From an uncultured Blautia sp. (GTDB taxonomy: Bacteria > Bacillota > Clostridia > Lachnospirales > Lachnospiraceae), in the NCBI GenBank assembly GCA_900547685.1, contig URHS01000003.1, positions 1 through 64,000 of the forward strand: 64,000 bases of DNA, written 5' to 3'. A program made the translations under genes and the position numbers. The notes beneath the pieces were generated by a model. It did no database searches. It saw nothing but the letters and a program-made list of their open reading frames with translations, and was not told the origin of the DNA. Numbering within the stretch: position 1 is the first letter of the stretch; every line of letters starts with the position of its first letter. Shown here piece after piece: positions 47,484 to 56,019 of this stretch.

Positions 47484-48842
47484 ATGAAGAAAATGAAGAA
47501 AGTATTCGCATTGTTAGTAGCAATGGTAATGGTTATGGGAATGACCATGACAACAATGGCAGCAGGAAAGATGACAAGTAACATTACAGTAAAAGGTTTA
47601 ACAGAAGGTGTAGATACGACAGTAAAGGCATATCAGGCAGTTAGTTATGATGAAACAAACAATGTTTGGGCAGTAGCTGACTGGGCAGCAGATTATATTA
47701 AATTAAATGCTGATGGAAAAGCGTATGTAGTTGAGAAACCAGAAGAACTTGGAAAAGCTGCAGAGGCTCAGCAGCCAACTCATGAAACAACTGCAAAAGG
47801 AACAGAAGCTACTTTTGAAAATGTTGCTATCGGTGCTTATGTAATTCTTGCAACAGATGAAAAAACAACATATACAACAATGGTTGCAAATACATATAAT
47901 GAAGATGCAACATACATTGAAGCAGAAGACAGAATACTTTTTGCAAAAGCTACAGGAACAGATTTAGATAAAAAAGCAGTAGAAGGCGATAAATTTATCG
48001 GTAGAGGAGAAGAAGTTGAATTTACAATTACAACAACTTTCCCGAACTACGAAACACCTGATTCTGAAGACAATACTTTTACAATTGTGGATGCACCAAC
48101 AGGACTTGATATTACAGAAGTGACATCATTAACAATCGGTGGAGAAGAATTTGGAGATTATACAGTAGCAGAAACAGATAATGGTGTGTTTACAATTGAT
48201 TTAACAAATGCAATTGGAACAGAAAATGCTAATGCAGGTAAGACAGTTGTTGTTGCATATAAGGCAATCGTAACATCTGACGAAGGATATAGCAATACAG
48301 CAAATGCATTTAAGAATGATGCAACTTATGGTGACGATACAGAGGAAGGTTTCACAGGTGACATTACACTTGTAAAATATGCATCAGATAACAACAATGA
48401 TGATTTAGCAGATAATGCAAAATTAGCAGGCGCTAAATTTAAAGTTCACAAAGACAATAAAGACGGTGAAGTATTGTTCTTTGTAAAAGTAGGAGATGGA
48501 TTATATAAACATGCATTAGCAGATGAAGATGGTGCGATTGACGAACTTGAAGTTTCAGCAGAAGGTGAACTTAAGGTAACAGGTTTAGGAGATGGTACAT
48601 ACTTCTTCGAAGAAACAAAAGCTCCAGATGGATATTCTATTAACGAAGATGGTGCAACTGTAACAATCGAAGGAAGTGAAACAGAAAATGTTTCTATGGA
48701 TACTTATGTAATCGATACAAAACTTTCTTCTCTTCCATCTACAGGTGGTATCGGTACAACAATCTTCACAATCGGTGGTTGTGTAATCATGATTGCAGCA
48801 GCAGGTTTATTCTTCGCTAGCCGCAGAAAAGAAAGCAAATAA
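47484..48842 (+). CDS. Isopeptide-forming major pilin, LPSTG anchor
   Basis: 452 residues. ATG at 47484 follows AAGGAG; the frame is open from 47430 but without support. Signal peptide to about TMAA|GK. Pilin domains (about 30-330; VEFTITTTFPNYETP, FTIVDAPTGLD) are followed by a Cna-B domain with GDGTYFFEETKAPDGY, where Glu normally catalyses a Lys-Asn isopeptide bond. The C terminus is LPSTGG, hydrophobic helix, RRKESK. Its codon usage is strongly biased to A/T endings, as expected for an abundant product. A stable hairpin directly downstream separates it from the sortases. It is the likely shaft subunit polymerised by the class C sortases. Confidence 0.92.
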   Translation: MKKMKKVFALLVAMVMVMGMTMTTMAAGKMTSNITVKGLTEGVDTTVKAYQAVSYDETNNVWAVADWAADYIKLNADGKAYVVEKPEELGKAAEAQQPTHETTAKGTEATFENVAIGAYVILATDEKTTYTTMVANTYNEDATYIEAEDRILFAKATGTDLDKKAVEGDKFIGRGEEVEFTITTTFPNYETPDSEDNTFTIVDAPTGLDITEVTSLTIGGEEFGDYTVAETDNGVFTIDLTNAIGTENANAGKTVVVAYKAIVTSDEGYSNTANAFKNDATYGDDTEEGFTGDITLVKYASDNNNDDLADNAKLAGAKFKVHKDNKDGEVLFFVKVGDGLYKHALADEDGAIDELEVSAEGELKVTGLGDGTYFFEETKAPDGYSINEDGATVTIEGSETENVSMDTYVIDTKLSSLPSTGGIGTTIFTIGGCVIMIAAAGLFFASRRKESK

Positions 48843-48871
48843 TTTTATAATTCTTATAACAAAAACTCATA

Positions 48872-48897
48872 AGCTGGGGCGGTAACCCGCCCCGGCT
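48872..48897 (+). other. Stable hairpin between pilin and sortase genes
   Basis: agctggggcgg and ccgccccggct form an 11-bp GC-rich stem (one wobble) with loop taac. An A-rich, not T-rich, sequence follows. It probably reduces read-through or blocks 3' decay, so that pilin mRNA exceeds sortase mRNA. Confidence 0.65.
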
Positions 48898-48930
48898 CTT
48901 ATAAAAAATACAACAATAAGGAGAACCCGG

Positions 48931-49803
48931 ATGAAAAGAAAAATTACTACTATTACAATTTGCATAATGTTTTTAGCCGGTTTGTCCTTGCTGCTGTATC
49001 CATTTATTTCCAATCAGTGGAATACTTACAGACAGAAGCGACTTATCAGCAGCTATGATGAACAGGTTGCCAAGAAAGAGGAAGCAGGGGAGATTGATTA
49101 TAATAAAGAATGGTCAGAAGCAACAGCTTACAATGAAGCGCTTTTGCCGAGTATTTTGCCCGACTCTTTTGCAGTAGCAGAAGCTTCCGAGGAAGATGAT
49201 GAAGAATATATGTCCAGCCTGAATTTAAACGGCGATGGAATGATGGGATATGTGGAAATTCCTAAGATTGATGTAAAAGTTCCGGTTTACCATACCACGG
49301 AAAAAGAGGTACTGGAAAAAGCCGCAGGGCATCTGGAGGGAAGCTCTCTTCCGGTAGGGGGAGAAAGCACACATTCTGTAATATCTGCTCATCGAGGACT
49401 TCCAAGCGCCAAATTGTTTACAGATTTGGATAAACTGAAAGAGGGAGACCATTTCTTAATAGCAGTTCTAGATGATACTCTTTGTTATGAAGTGGATCAG
49501 ATTTCAGTGGTAGAGCCTACAGAAACACAGGGGCTTGCAGTAGAGGAAGGACAGGATCTTGTGACTTTGCTCACATGTACTCCTTATGGTGTAAACAGTC
49601 ACAGACTTCTGGTTCGTGGACACAGAGTTCCCTTCGAAGAAGTGGAAATGGAAGAAGCGCCGAAAGGACTGATTGGCGGAACAAGTCTTCACACCAGTTA
49701 TTTACTCTGGGTTCTTGTAGGACTTACAGTAACAGGGCTTTTTATTGCAGGACTTTATATTTTGTCTAAGAAGAAAAATTCAGATAAGCAGAAAGAGGAC
49801 TGA
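48931..49803 (+). CDS. Class C sortase (pilin polymerase) 1
   Basis: 290 residues. N-terminal transmembrane helix (about 6-25), helical linker with a possible lid (ILPDSF near 75-80), sortase barrel with His154 (STHSVISAHRG), Cys216 (LLTCTPYG) and Arg225 (NSHRLLVRG), and a C-terminal second transmembrane helix (about 255-277), the class C topology. It joins pilins through a Lys side chain after cleaving the LPxTG-type signal. Three bases separate it from a paralogue. Confidence 0.93.
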   Translation: MKRKITTITICIMFLAGLSLLLYPFISNQWNTYRQKRLISSYDEQVAKKEEAGEIDYNKEWSEATAYNEALLPSILPDSFAVAEASEEDDEEYMSSLNLNGDGMMGYVEIPKIDVKVPVYHTTEKEVLEKAAGHLEGSSLPVGGESTHSVISAHRGLPSAKLFTDLDKLKEGDHFLIAVLDDTLCYEVDQISVVEPTETQGLAVEEGQDLVTLLTCTPYGVNSHRLLVRGHRVPFEEVEMEEAPKGLIGGTSLHTSYLLWVLVGLTVTGLFIAGLYILSKKKNSDKQKED

Positions 49804-49805
49804 TT

Positions 49806-50675
49806 ATGAAACGAAAGATTTTTAATATTCTGTTTGCTCTGATGTTTTTAATAGGATTTGGAGTACTTGTTTATCCCACAGTATCAGACCAGTGGAATAC
49901 ATACCGACAAAATAAGTTGATATCCAATTATGAATCTACTGTAAAAGAGATGACAGAAGTGGATTTTACAGAAGAATGGGAAAAAGCAAAAGCTTTTGAT
50001 GCAGCGTTGGTACAGAATAATTTGTACGGAGATGTATTCGGGGAAGATAACGGAGAGCTGGAAAACACAGAATACTGGAAGGTATTAAATGTAGCAAATG
50101 ATGGCGTTATGGGATATCTTTCCATACCTAAGATTAATGTGAAAAACGCAATTTATCACGGAACCGGTGATAAGGTGCTGCAGACAGGTATTGGACATTT
50201 AAATGGGACCAAGCTTCCCATAGGTGGTGAGAGCACACATAGTGTATTGGCTGCTCACCGAGGACTACCTACAGCACGATTATTTACAGATGTGGATCAG
50301 CTGAGAAAAGGGGATATGTTTTACATTCATGTTTTAGATGAAATATTAGCATATCAGGTAGACCAAATTTTGGATATGGTGGATAAGGATGACCACGAAG
50401 CTCTGGCAAATGCTCTTCAGATAGAAGCGGGAAAAGACCAGGTGACATTATTTACCTGTACCCCTTACGGAGTGAATTCACACAGACTTCTGGTTCGTGG
50501 CACCAGAGTTCCATATAGCGGTGAAGAAGAAGTAGAAACATCTGTGGCAGAAACAATGTTGAAGTCAGTTCAAAATTATTATATGATATATCTGATACTG
50601 GGATTGTCCATAACATTTTTAATTATACTTTTTATGAAATTTTTATTTAAGAAAAAAGATAGAAAACAAAAATGA
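49806..50675 (+). CDS. Class C sortase (pilin polymerase) 2
   Basis: 289 residues, clear paralogue of the preceding sortase, with identical blocks such as WNTYRQ, GGESTHSV and CTPYGVNSHRLLVRG. Predicted His151, Cys218 and Arg227. Two membrane helices (about 8-26 and 262-282). The lid-region sequence differs (LYGDVFGED), so it may handle another subunit. Probable tandem duplication. Confidence 0.93.
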   Translation: MKRKIFNILFALMFLIGFGVLVYPTVSDQWNTYRQNKLISNYESTVKEMTEVDFTEEWEKAKAFDAALVQNNLYGDVFGEDNGELENTEYWKVLNVANDGVMGYLSIPKINVKNAIYHGTGDKVLQTGIGHLNGTKLPIGGESTHSVLAAHRGLPTARLFTDVDQLRKGDMFYIHVLDEILAYQVDQILDMVDKDDHEALANALQIEAGKDQVTLFTCTPYGVNSHRLLVRGTRVPYSGEEEVETSVAETMLKSVQNYYMIYLILGLSITFLIILFMKFLFKKKDRKQK

Positions 50676-50695
50676 TTTTTGAAGGAGGGGAAGCG

Positions 50696-51691
50696 GTGAA
50701 AATGAGCAGAAAAATAAAAAAAAGCAGTGTATGGTTTCTTGTATTATCACTTATACTGTCAGGTACAATATTATTAGATGTAAGCGCAGCCCGTGGTGTT
50801 GAAACAGAACGTAAATGTTCTGTAACCTTAGAAGTGGGCGGAGACCTTGCAGGAGATTTCGCAGAGCTTTCAAAAATATCTATTCCGGTTAAGCTGTATA
50901 AAGTGGCAGAGATGAGTGAAACAGGCAGTTATACAGCAGTGGAGGGATATGAAGCCCTTAATTTCAAAGATGTGACATCAGAAACTATAGCAAAAGAGTG
51001 GGAAGAGAAAGCACAGAAAGCACAAAAGATTGTTGATGATGAGAAGAAAGCGCCTACAGCCGAGGGTATCATTCAGGATGGAAAAGGAAAAATCAATGAC
51101 TTATCTGTGGGTATGTATCTTGTAGCAGCGGAAACAGTACGTTCTCCTGAATATGAATATAAGTTTACTTCATACTTACTTTCATTACCTAATAATTATT
51201 ATAGCAGCACAGGAAATGATGACTGGGTATATGACGTAACAACAGGATTAAAACCAAGCCAGGAAGTCCGTTTTGGAAATCTGGTAATTGATAAAAAAGT
51301 AGAATCCTTTAATGAAACACTGGGAAGCGCTACATTTGTATTCCAGATTGAAGGAGTAAAAGATGGAGAGCAGGTATACAGTGATGTAGTTTCAGCGGTA
51401 TTTGATACAGCAGGAACAAAGAGCATTCTGGTAGACAAAATTCCGGCTGGAACAGAAGTAACCGTAACAGAAATTTACAGCGGTGCAAGTTATGAATTGA
51501 CAAGTGAACCTTCTCAAACCGTTATCATAAAGGCTTTAGAGGATGGAGAAACAGATGGAGTGCATGTGACTTTCGTAAATAATTATGATAACAGATTAAA
51601 TGGGGGAGCCAGTGTAGTGAACCATTTTGCAAATGAAGAAGGAGTCTGGACAGTACAACAACAGTCTGACAGCGTAAATGCAGTAGAGTAA
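50696..51691 (+). CDS. Secreted Cna-B-type pilin-like protein without anchor
   Basis: 331 residues from a GTG at 50696, seven bases after AGGAGG; an ATG two codons on is the alternative, and the frame open from 50672 overlaps the sortase without support. Signal peptide to about VSAA. Beta domain (about 35-190), then a Cna-B/DUF5979-like domain (about 200-310; DKKVESFNETLGSATFVFQI, KIPAGTEVTVTEIYSG, FVNNY). The end has no LPxTG signal or membrane helix, unlike the operon's other pilins. It may be secreted free, held by crosslinks, or have lost its anchor. Confidence 0.75.
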   Translation: MKMSRKIKKSSVWFLVLSLILSGTILLDVSAARGVETERKCSVTLEVGGDLAGDFAELSKISIPVKLYKVAEMSETGSYTAVEGYEALNFKDVTSETIAKEWEEKAQKAQKIVDDEKKAPTAEGIIQDGKGKINDLSVGMYLVAAETVRSPEYEYKFTSYLLSLPNNYYSSTGNDDWVYDVTTGLKPSQEVRFGNLVIDKKVESFNETLGSATFVFQIEGVKDGEQVYSDVVSAVFDTAGTKSILVDKIPAGTEVTVTEIYSGASYELTSEPSQTVIIKALEDGETDGVHVTFVNNYDNRLNGGASVVNHFANEEGVWTVQQQSDSVNAVE

Positions 51692-51706
51692 AGGAGGTAA
51701 AGAACC

Positions 51707-52243
51707 ATGAAAAAGAAATGGAATAAGAAAAATCTTTGTCTGGCAGCAGCAGCCTTTACTTTAGTGGCAGGTGTATCTGTAGGAGGAACCATGGCGTACT
51801 TTACAACGTATACGGTGGCTTCCGGCGGGGCTGAGATTGAACTGGGAAATACAACAATTATACCGGACGAAGAAGTTGTCAACATGGAAAAGCATATTGC
51901 AGTAACAAATACCGGTGACATGGACTGTTTTGTCCGTGTAAAAGTATTCGCAGGAGATAAGTATCAGCCGGGGCTTAAATTTACTCCTGATGCAGAAGGT
52001 ACATGGAGTCAGGGAGATGACGGTTATTATTATTGCAGCCAGATTATTCCTGCAGGCGGAACATCCAATACATTTAATGTGAAGATTGATGATATGGACA
52101 GTGAGGATGATTTTAATATTATTGTTGTTCAGGAATGTACCGCAGTACTTTATGATGAAAACGGAAAAGCGTATGCAAACTGGAATATGATTGCAGATTC
52201 CAGCGAAGACATTTATAATGGAAACGGGGAGGTTGATGAATAA
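51707..52243 (+). CDS. SipW-dependent (TasA/CalY-like) secreted protein 1
   Basis: 178 residues. The N terminus is basic, then hydrophobic, ending in GVSVGGTMAYFTTYT, the hallmark of SipW-type signal peptides seen in TasA and CalY. The mature part is short and beta-rich (EKHIAVTNTGDMDCFVRVKVFAG, EDDFNIIVVQECTAVLYDENG), like camelysin-type domains. It is predicted to be cleaved by the SipW-type peptidase at 54772 and to be an extracellular fibre or matrix subunit. One-base overlap with the next gene. Confidence 0.82.
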   Translation: MKKKWNKKNLCLAAAAFTLVAGVSVGGTMAYFTTYTVASGGAEIELGNTTIIPDEEVVNMEKHIAVTNTGDMDCFVRVKVFAGDKYQPGLKFTPDAEGTWSQGDDGYYYCSQIIPAGGTSNTFNVKIDDMDSEDDFNIIVVQECTAVLYDENGKAYANWNMIADSSEDIYNGNGEVDE

Positions 52244-53001
52244 TGAAAAAGAAAAGAAAAATTTTATCAGCCGGCCCAATCGCCTTGCTTTCCGTATCAG
52301 CGCTTTTGCTGGCTGGAAGTACGGTAGGAAGTACGCGAGCAGCTTTGACATATTATAGTGATAATTATACAGCAGATATGTCTGTATCCAGTATTGGTGT
52401 CAGCCTGACTGAGAATGGAAAAACCATTTCTTCACGAGATTACAGCCACAGTAATAATGAGTGGGATGTGACAAAGGGAGAGCTTTTTAAGGATTTACAG
52501 AAGGATGACTCCATTGTGCCGGGAAAGGCTTACGGAGAAGAACTGGGTGTTACAAACAGTGGTTCTATTGACAGTTATGTGAGAGTAATTCTTACCAAAA
52601 GCTGGACAGATACGAAAGGTAATAAAGATACGGAGCTTTCCCCTGATTTCATTGATTTACATTTTGTTGAAGGTAACGGCTGGATTATCGATGAAACTGC
52701 TTCCACTCCGGAGCGTACAATTCTTTATTATACAGGAATTGTACCGGCAGGAGAGAGTACCCCGAATTTTACAGATACTTTGAAAATAGATAATAAAATT
52801 GCTGAAAAAGTAAAAGTCGAAACCGACAAAGATGAAGAAGGCAATGAAATTATCCGCCACATATATAAATATGATGGATATCAGTTTCATGTAGATGCAG
52901 AAGTCAATGCAGTACAGACACATAACGCACAAGATGCAATTAAAAGTGCATGGGGTGTGGACGTGAATGTTTCCGCAGATGGAACACTTAGTTTACAGTA
53001 G
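52243..53001 (+). CDS. SipW-dependent (TasA-like) secreted protein 2
   Basis: 252 residues. The signal sequence ends in GSTVGSTRAALTYYSDNY, a variant of the SipW pattern. The mature region has the TasA-like core (GEELGVTNSGSIDSYVRVILTKSW, then GIVPAGESTPNFTDTLKID). It is coupled to the previous gene by a TAATG junction. Probable partner subunit of the same extracellular assembly. Subfamily uncertain. Confidence 0.75.
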   Translation: MKKKRKILSAGPIALLSVSALLLAGSTVGSTRAALTYYSDNYTADMSVSSIGVSLTENGKTISSRDYSHSNNEWDVTKGELFKDLQKDDSIVPGKAYGEELGVTNSGSIDSYVRVILTKSWTDTKGNKDTELSPDFIDLHFVEGNGWIIDETASTPERTILYYTGIVPAGESTPNFTDTLKIDNKIAEKVKVETDKDEEGNEIIRHIYKYDGYQFHVDAEVNAVQTHNAQDAIKSAWGVDVNVSADGTLSLQ

Positions 53002-53013
53002 GAGGTACAGAAG

Positions 53014-53787
53014 ATGGGAAAGAAAATTTTGTGCCTTGTTATGGCAGCGTTCATGACTGTAGGCACTTCCATAAATGTATTTGCAGAAAATATTCAGGGA
53101 AGTGGAGATTGGGCTGTTGAATTTAATGGAGAGAAAATGAACAGCAATTTTAATACTTCCGATGTAAATGCAGCAGTTTATAAGCTCCTTCCGGGAGACT
53201 CTATGGAGCTTCAGATAGGAATTAAAAATAAAAGCAAAGATAAGACAGACTGGTATATGACAAACGAGATTATTCAGAGTTTGGAGGAAAGCCAGAATGT
53301 GGCAGAGGGCGGTGCTTATACTTATCGTTTAACTTATGTAGACCACAAAAATACAGAAACGGTTCTGTACAGCAGTGATAAAGTAGGTGGCGAAGGTCAA
53401 AGTTCAGCAGGTGAAGGTCTGGAACAGGCAACCAGCGCCATGGGCGATTATTTCTATTTGGATCGTTTAGATGCAGGCGAAGCAGGTAAGGTACATCTGA
53501 CTGTAGCATTAGATGGTGAAACACAGGGAAATGCTTATCAGGATACACTGGCAAAGCTTCAGATAAATTTCGCTGTGGAAAAGGTGACAGCAGATATCAC
53601 CTATAAACCGGGAGAACCGGTGAAAATTACAGAAACAAAAAAGATTATCCGGTCAGGACCAAAGACAGGAGATGAAACAAAAGTTTTTGCTATATGTGCT
53701 GTAACACTTATCAGCGGATTTATTCTTTTATTCTTTGGCATTAGAGCAGTAAATAAAAACCGTAAAGGCAGGAAAGGGGAGCAATAG
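53014..53787 (+). CDS. TasA-like surface protein with PKTGD-type sortase signal
   Basis: 257 residues. Ordinary signal peptide ending near VFAE. The mature domain (about 30-205) shares the TasA-like features of its neighbours (DSMELQIGIKNKSKDKTDWYM). The C terminus is SGPKTGDET, hydrophobic helix, KNRKGRKGEQ: a PKTG-type sortase signal that differs from LPSTG and LPSAG elsewhere in the operon. It could anchor the SipW-dependent fibres to the wall or the pilus. Confidence 0.78.
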   Translation: MGKKILCLVMAAFMTVGTSINVFAENIQGSGDWAVEFNGEKMNSNFNTSDVNAAVYKLLPGDSMELQIGIKNKSKDKTDWYMTNEIIQSLEESQNVAEGGAYTYRLTYVDHKNTETVLYSSDKVGGEGQSSAGEGLEQATSAMGDYFYLDRLDAGEAGKVHLTVALDGETQGNAYQDTLAKLQINFAVEKVTADITYKPGEPVKITETKKIIRSGPKTGDETKVFAICAVTLISGFILLFFGIRAVNKNRKGRKGEQ

Positions 53788-53789
53788 TC

Positions 53790-54791
53790 ATGAGAAAAAT
53801 TAGAAAGCTTTTAGCGACTGTGCTGACTGCAGGATTGCTCCTAAGCCTTTCAGCAGTGCCGGCATTGGCAGCAGAATACACATATAAAGTAACCATTGAT
53901 GGAGGTAATCAAGGAAAGCTTTCCACAATGGCAGGGCTGGAAGTGAAAAGTGCTTCTGCAAAGGTTTCTCTGGAAGATGGTAAAATTGTAATTCAAAATT
54001 TAAAAGCCAATGATGTGATTTCTTTTAACCCACAAAAAGGTGCGGTAAGCATGAATAATGACAGCAAATATTATATTCAGGGAATTCGCCGAAGTGGGCG
54101 TGATACAGAAGAGATGGCAGCTTCCTCTTTTCGTATTACAGAGGATTCGGATTATGTAGTTGCTTATGGTATTAAAGGAAATCTGGTAAGCTATACAATA
54201 AGATATCAGGACGAAGACGGCAATGAACTTGCACCAAGTCAGACATATTATGGTAATATCGGTGATAAGCCTGTTGTAGCAAACATTTATATTGAAGGTT
54301 ATTCTCCAAGAGCGTTGGCACTTACAAAGACTTTGTCAGCAAATGAAGCGGAAAATGTGTTTGTATTTGAATATGTTGAGGGAGAAACACAGGTGATTGA
54401 AACACCGGGAGAGACTATTACAGAGACAGTTATTCAGTATGTTGACGGAGGAACCACAACAGCTCCAACTACTTCGACAGGAAATCAGACGGGAACACAG
54501 ACTCCGGGAACAGGAACGGGAGAAACAGGAGAAGGTGGGAATGTAACTCCGAATGAAGAACCTCAGCCTGAAGATAATGGAGATGTAACAGAAATTCCAG
54601 AGGAAGATGTTCCTCAGGATATTGTAGATTTGGATGAAGAGGATACACCTCTTGCAAACAAAGATCTTGATAAAGAAGTAAAGAAAGGACTTCCCCTTGC
54701 GGCAGGCATTGCAATTTCAATAGCAGCAGTAGCAGGACTTGCAGGACTTGTTATTTTCCTGAGAAGAAATCATGCAGGAAAACGTAATTAG
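53790..54791 (+). CDS. MucBP-domain membrane-anchored surface protein
   Basis: 333 residues. Signal peptide to about ALAAE; beta-rich domain (about 28-130); MucBP-like repeat (about 130-200, YTIRYQDEDGNELAPS...GYSPRALAL...FVFEY); low-complexity Thr/Gly/Pro/Glu stalk (about 215-275); DLDEEDTPLA motif; C-terminal transmembrane helix with RRNHAGKRN. No LPxTG, so it is probably membrane-anchored. It may bind mucin-like glycans or serve as the base for the assembly. Overlaps the peptidase gene by 20 bases. Confidence 0.78.
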   Translation: MRKIRKLLATVLTAGLLLSLSAVPALAAEYTYKVTIDGGNQGKLSTMAGLEVKSASAKVSLEDGKIVIQNLKANDVISFNPQKGAVSMNNDSKYYIQGIRRSGRDTEEMAASSFRITEDSDYVVAYGIKGNLVSYTIRYQDEDGNELAPSQTYYGNIGDKPVVANIYIEGYSPRALALTKTLSANEAENVFVFEYVEGETQVIETPGETITETVIQYVDGGTTTAPTTSTGNQTGTQTPGTGTGETGEGGNVTPNEEPQPEDNGDVTEIPEEDVPQDIVDLDEEDTPLANKDLDKEVKKGLPLAAGIAISIAAVAGLAGLVIFLRRNHAGKRN

Positions 54792-55332
54792 TGCAGAGGG
54801 AAAGGATAGAAAATTGAGCAGAAAAAAAGGTAAAAAAAGCCCGGTGGCTGTGATTTGCAGTGCACTGGGCACTGCTATGCTTATTATTCTTGTGGTAATC
54901 TGTATACCATTGACAGTTCCAAGAATGATGGGATATGAAATTTATTCAGTAATCAGTGGAAGTATGGAACCGGCTCTGCCTGTTGGCAGTCTGGTTTATA
55001 TCGGAAAAGAAGACCCAAAGAACATCGAGCAGGATGAAATTATTGCTTTTTATGGGGCAAAAGATTCCAATGCGATTATTACCCATCGTGTTGTAGAAAA
55101 TCGAGTTGTTATGGGTGAATTTATTACAAAAGGTGATGCAAATAAAACAAATGATATGAATCCTATTCCTTATGGGAATTTTATTGGAAAAGTAGAATTT
55201 TCATTTCCGCTGTTGGGATATGCTGCACAGATGATTACCAGTATAGAAGGAAAGATTATAGCGGGAGCTGTTATTTTCGTAGCTCTTGTGTTGCAGATTT
55301 TAGCATCAGTGATTGAAAAAAGAAGGAAATAG
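54772..55332 (+). CDS. sipW: SipW-type signal peptidase I
   Basis: 186 residues. Two transmembrane helices (about 28-50 and 160-180) around the catalytic domain. Ser64 in ISGSMEPAL is the nucleophile; THRVVE gives His105 in place of the usual Lys, marking the ER/archaeal-type subgroup to which SipW belongs; KGDANKTND supplies the acidic residues. It is the last gene of the operon and should process the SipW-type signal peptides of the genes at 51707 and 52243. The ribosome site is weak, in line with coupling to the upstream gene. Confidence 0.92.
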   Translation: MQENVISAEGKDRKLSRKKGKKSPVAVICSALGTAMLIILVVICIPLTVPRMMGYEIYSVISGSMEPALPVGSLVYIGKEDPKNIEQDEIIAFYGAKDSNAIITHRVVENRVVMGEFITKGDANKTNDMNPIPYGNFIGKVEFSFPLLGYAAQMITSIEGKIIAGAVIFVALVLQILASVIEKRRK

Positions 55333-55344
55333 TTTTAAGAGATG

Positions 55345-55372
55345 AAACCGCTGGTTAGACCGGCGGTTTTTT
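55345..55372 (+). terminator. Intrinsic terminator of surface-pilus operon
   Basis: aaaccgctgg and ccggcggttt form a 10-bp stem (one wobble) with loop ttaga, merging into a six-T run. Confidence 0.9.
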
Positions 55373-55398
55373 GAAATTCATTATGATGATTTTGATAA

Positions 55399-55701
55399 AT
55401 GAGGTTTGCATACCACAGAGTGTATGATAGAATGATGGATATTATTGTACGGGCGAACGAAGAAAAATTTGAGGAGGCGAAAAAGATGTGTAAAGCGTTA
55501 GAAGAATTAATGAAGGATGAGCTGGAAGCGAAAAAGACAGAGGGAGAAGAGATTGGAAAAGAAATTGGCATGCAACAGGGAAAAGGATGTGTAAATGAAC
55601 TTACGTTAAAGCTTTCTACTCTTGGAAGAATAGAGGATATTTTAAAAGCGGCATCTGATGAAGAATATCAGGAGAGATTATTTCAGGAATTTGGTTTATA
55701 A
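55399..55701 (+). pseudogene. C-terminal fragment of Rpn/PD-(D/E)XK transposase-like gene
   Basis: About 100 residues remain, matching the tail of this family: YHRVYDRMMDIIVRANEEKF, KALEELMKDELEAKK, and a final block LGRIEDILKAASDEEYQERL. The catalytic N terminus is absent and the frame lacks a proper start. The last 43 codons are strongly alike to the end of the pseudogene at 57776. Confidence 0.75.
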
Positions 55702-55706
55702 CAGTA

Positions 55707-55735
55707 TTGAATGTTACCAAAGTGTATGTTACAAT
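55707..55735 (+). promoter_or_regulatory. Promoter of ABC-F leader transcript
   Basis: TTGAAT (55707-55712), 17-bp spacer, TACAAT (55730-55735). Predicted start near 55742, giving a leader of about 280 nt before the ABC-F gene. Confidence 0.6.
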
Positions 55736-55797
55736 TTATTTACCGATTGTGTAAGGGAAATAAAAAGAAAGAGCATATAATTGTGTAAGGTGAGGAA

Positions 55798-55812
55798 ATG
55801 ATTTTAAGATAA
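55798..55812 (+). CDS. Four-codon leader ORF (MILR)
   Basis: ATG ATT TTA AGA TAA follows a ribosome-like aaggtgagga. Very short ORFs in the leaders of antibiotic-responsive ABC-F genes cause stalling that favours read-through. The downstream stem ctgcaaa (55842-55848) / tttgcag (55861-55867) could be part of that switch. Tentative. Confidence 0.4.
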   Translation: MILR

Positions 55813-55956
55813 TTTAGTTTAAGCGAAAAAATTAAACAAAGCTGCAAAGAAGATATTTTATTTGCAGATTGCCTGTGTACGCTTGAATTGGATTATCTCA
55901 CATTTTTAACCTTATATTTGTAAACACTGAATGTGTTTTCATATAGGTCTATTTTG

Positions 55957-55993
55957 TGAGGCTGCTTTGCGTATGCAAGGCAGTCTCATTTTT
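55957..55993 (+). terminator. Attenuator terminator in ABC-F leader
   Basis: A 14-bp stem with two wobbles (55957-55970 with 55975-55988) and loop gtat is followed directly by five T. It ends about 26 bases before the ABC-F start codon, so default transcription should stop before the gene. Confidence 0.8.
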
Positions 55994-56019
55994 CGATTCA
56001 GGTTAGACAGGAGGATTAT

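Noticed and set aside
51761..52351. 196-codon antisense frame over the SipW-dependent genes
   Set aside because: Opposite to two genes with clear signal peptides and good ribosome sites; composition is shadow-like.
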